From DSYU01 sp963827605 (lineage in GTDB: Bacteria; Chloroflexota; Anaerolineae; Anaerolineales; Anaerolineaceae), in the NCBI GenBank assembly GCA_963827605.1, contig CAWHBK010000004.1:186001-250000 (forward strand): 64,000 bases of DNA, given 5' to 3'. Made by a program: the position numbers and the translations under genes. Shown one piece after another: positions 62,255 to 64,000 of the stretch. Position 1 is the stretch's first letter; the number at the start of each line of letters is the position of its first letter. Under the pieces are notes generated by a model, which was not told the DNA's origin, searched no databases, and saw only the letters and a program-made list of their open reading frames with translations.

Positions 62255-63790
62255 ATGAATATTGAAATGGCAACCGGTGAACCGATCCCAGGATACATGG
62301 AAAAGTTCATCAACTTCTTTTCCAAAATACACGTATCCCTGCGATCAAAAATGCTGTTCTCCTTTATGACTGTGATCATATTGTTAGCCATCATGAACAC
62401 GGTGCTAATCCTGGAAGTCGTGCGTTTTAACCGTAAGTATGATGCCATTATTACCAACATCACCACTGCCAATAATCTGAACGGTTATATAAAACCGGCC
62501 ATCGACGCGGAAATGTGGGATATTGTCGCCGGGAAAAAAGAATTTAAGGATGGCAGCCAGTATCAGATCATCGCCCAGGTAAACGGCCAGGTTGAGTCGA
62601 TGATCGCGAATGCAAGCTCCGACAAATCGCGCATTAAACTGGAAGTCATCCGCCGGACGATGAATACCCTTACCCGTTATGTTGATAAAATGGGCGCGCA
62701 AATCGAACAGGGCAGCCGGGTCGCAGAAAATCAGCTGGTTCTGGAGAACATACGCGGCGTTTCCGATGTGGTTGAGAGCAGCGTCCAGGATTTTATGCTG
62801 GATGAGGTAAAACAGGCCGAACAAGAATATAAGGAAAACCAGAGCCGCTTCACGCGCCTGGTTCTGTACTATTTGATTCTGCTTCCCTGTGTGATTGGGT
62901 TTTCCTTTGCGGCGGCCTGGGTCATCTCCGCCAGTATTTATCTGCCAATTAAAAAGCTGCACGATGTGACCACAACGATTACCAAGAATGATCTGCAAGC
63001 GCTTGTGACCAGTAAAAATGTCGACGAAATCACCGAATTAGGCATGAGCTTCAACATCATGATTGGCAAAATCCGGCAGCTGCTGGATGCCAAAATCAAG
63101 GAACAAGAAAATCTGCAGAAGGCTGAGTTAAAGGCCTTGCAGGCTCAAATCAACCCTCATTTTCTCTATAACACGTTGGATACCATCGTCTGGATGGCCC
63201 AATCCAACAAAATGGAACAGGTGATCAATATCGTACGCGCCCTGTCCAGCTTTTTCCGCATCGCGCTTAGTAAAGGCCAGGACTGGATCACCATTGAGCA
63301 AGAGATCGAGCACGTGCGCTGCTACCTGACCATCCAAAAGATGCGCTACCGCGACATTCTCGATTATCGAATTGAAGTCGACGAAGATATTCTAAACGGA
63401 ACCATCTTGAAACTTACCTTGCAGCCCCTGGTCGAGAATGCCCTATATCATGGAATTAAGAATAAACGCAGCGGTGGGCTGATCACCATCCATGCCAGGC
63501 GCGCGGAAAATGACCGCGTCCTGCTTGAAATTGAGGACAATGGCGTAGGGTTCACCCCTTACCGTCTGTCCAGGATAAAAGCCGCCATGGATGATGACAG
63601 TACAGAGGACTTTTCATTTAAAGAGAGCGGTTTTGGTCTTGAAAACGTAAATAAGCGCATCAAACTGTATTACGGAAAAGAATATGGTCTTTCCGTACAG
63701 AGCCGGTTTCAAGAAGGCACCCGCGTCACCGTAACCATCCCCCTGCTCGACAGTCCGGAACAGCCCCAAACCGAGGAGCGCGTGTCGTAA
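62255..63790 (+). CDS. YesM-type sensor histidine kinase
   Basis: 511 residues. Two transmembrane helices (about 32-52 and 203-226) frame an outside sensor domain of about 150 residues. A HAMP domain (IYLPIKKLHDVTTTITKND) follows, then the LytS/YesM phospho-acceptor region ALQAQINPHFLYNTLDTIV and an ATPase domain with LQPLVENALYHGI and FGLENVNKRIKLYYG. It phosphorylates the regulator encoded upstream. The ligand is perhaps an extracellular sugar detected with the binding protein that follows, an arrangement common in this class. Confidence 0.9.
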   Translation: MNIEMATGEPIPGYMEKFINFFSKIHVSLRSKMLFSFMTVIILLAIMNTVLILEVVRFNRKYDAIITNITTANNLNGYIKPAIDAEMWDIVAGKKEFKDGSQYQIIAQVNGQVESMIANASSDKSRIKLEVIRRTMNTLTRYVDKMGAQIEQGSRVAENQLVLENIRGVSDVVESSVQDFMLDEVKQAEQEYKENQSRFTRLVLYYLILLPCVIGFSFAAAWVISASIYLPIKKLHDVTTTITKNDLQALVTSKNVDEITELGMSFNIMIGKIRQLLDAKIKEQENLQKAELKALQAQINPHFLYNTLDTIVWMAQSNKMEQVINIVRALSSFFRIALSKGQDWITIEQEIEHVRCYLTIQKMRYRDILDYRIEVDEDILNGTILKLTLQPLVENALYHGIKNKRSGGLITIHARRAENDRVLLEIEDNGVGFTPYRLSRIKAAMDDDSTEDFSFKESGFGLENVNKRIKLYYGKEYGLSVQSRFQEGTRVTVTIPLLDSPEQPQTEERVS

Positions 63791-64000
63791 TGATGCTTTT
63801 AAAAAAGATTTTATTGTTTCAAAAATACGTTTCTCCGAAAACGATTGGCAGGCTTTTGCTGATCCTGATGCTGGTTTCCGTTTCATCCTGCAGCCAGGCC
63901 AATAAACCGAACCCACCGGACACGAACCAGACCTCCCAAGAAGTTGGGCGGAAAAAGACATATAAGGATTTAGTGGTTGGCTTTGCCCAGGTTGGGGCGG
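63790..64000 (+). CDS. Sugar ABC transporter substrate-binding lipoprotein, 5' part
   Basis: Starts at ATG 63790 (overlapping the kinase stop) or ATG 63793 and runs off the window. A signal peptide with LLILMLVSVSSC gives a lipobox. The mature N-terminus leads to YKDLVVGFAQVGA, the first strand of ribose/galactofuranose-type binding proteins (YtfQ-like, VGFSQVGAES). Placement after YesN/YesM genes fits an inducible sugar importer. Confidence 0.75.
   Translation, partial: MMLLKKILLFQKYVSPKTIGRLLLILMLVSVSSCSQANKPNPPDTNQTSQEVGRKKTYKDLVVGFAQVGA

Overview
The window looks like a piece of a Chloroflexota genome, probably Anaerolineae. This is inferred from gene content: MalT-type LuxR regulators, serial lipoproteins, DUF7282 repeats, and a YesN/YesM-type two-component pair beside a sugar ABC transporter. 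No rRNA or tRNA is visible to confirm it. Genes are dense, and no CRISPR array, phage or intact insertion sequence was seen.

Layout. 1-13.9 kb is mixed housekeeping and signalling: a cut-off lipoprotein, a LuxR/MalT regulator, an HD-GYP protein with a LuxR tail, an amidase, a MarR-controlled methyltransferase, a glyoxalase-fold protein, a leader with strong RNA structure before an alpha/beta hydrolase, and Ppx/GppA. 13.9-18.6 kb holds an M24 peptidase, a VIT1/CCC1 metal transporter and a reverse-strand run of small proteins (two eRF1-like paralogues, CarD, small basic and membrane proteins). 20.4-27.2 kb is an arsenic locus of two convergent operons: arsR, redox protein, ArsP permease and thioredoxin-CcdA on +, and arsR, acr3 and radical-SAM on -. 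27.4-30.4 kb has a self-regulated LacI gene, a secreted trypsin and a metallo-beta-lactamase. 30.7-35.2 kb is a ferric-type ABC importer. 35.7-41.7 kb has MgtC, an aldo-keto reductase, and an Fnr-controlled group with a P1B ATPase, a separate HMA protein, DUF2249 and YwiC.

42.3-60.4 kb is the most unusual part: a same-strand run starting from a consensus promoter with a leader of about 420 nt. It encodes two glycosyltransferases, an ABCG-like transporter, a lipoprotein with four DUF7282 repeats, a beta-propeller-like lipoprotein, four stand-alone APH-fold kinase-like proteins, an ABC exporter fused to a fifth APH domain, and a histidine phosphatase. Three of the five APH domains keep the catalytic Asp and two have lost it. 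A role in making and exporting a phosphorylated or glycosylated surface product is inference. 60.6-64 kb is a YesN/YesM-type pair followed by the start of a sugar-binding lipoprotein.

Caution: at least twelve genes or gene fragments carry one-base frame breaks, many in short homopolymers, and one kinase has an in-frame TAG. This density fits residual sequencing error in a long-read or metagenome assembly better than real decay, so most of these genes are probably intact in the organism. Four other fragments (LuxR tail, YdeI-like, DUF362-like, FAD-oxidoreductase tail) look like genuine remnants.
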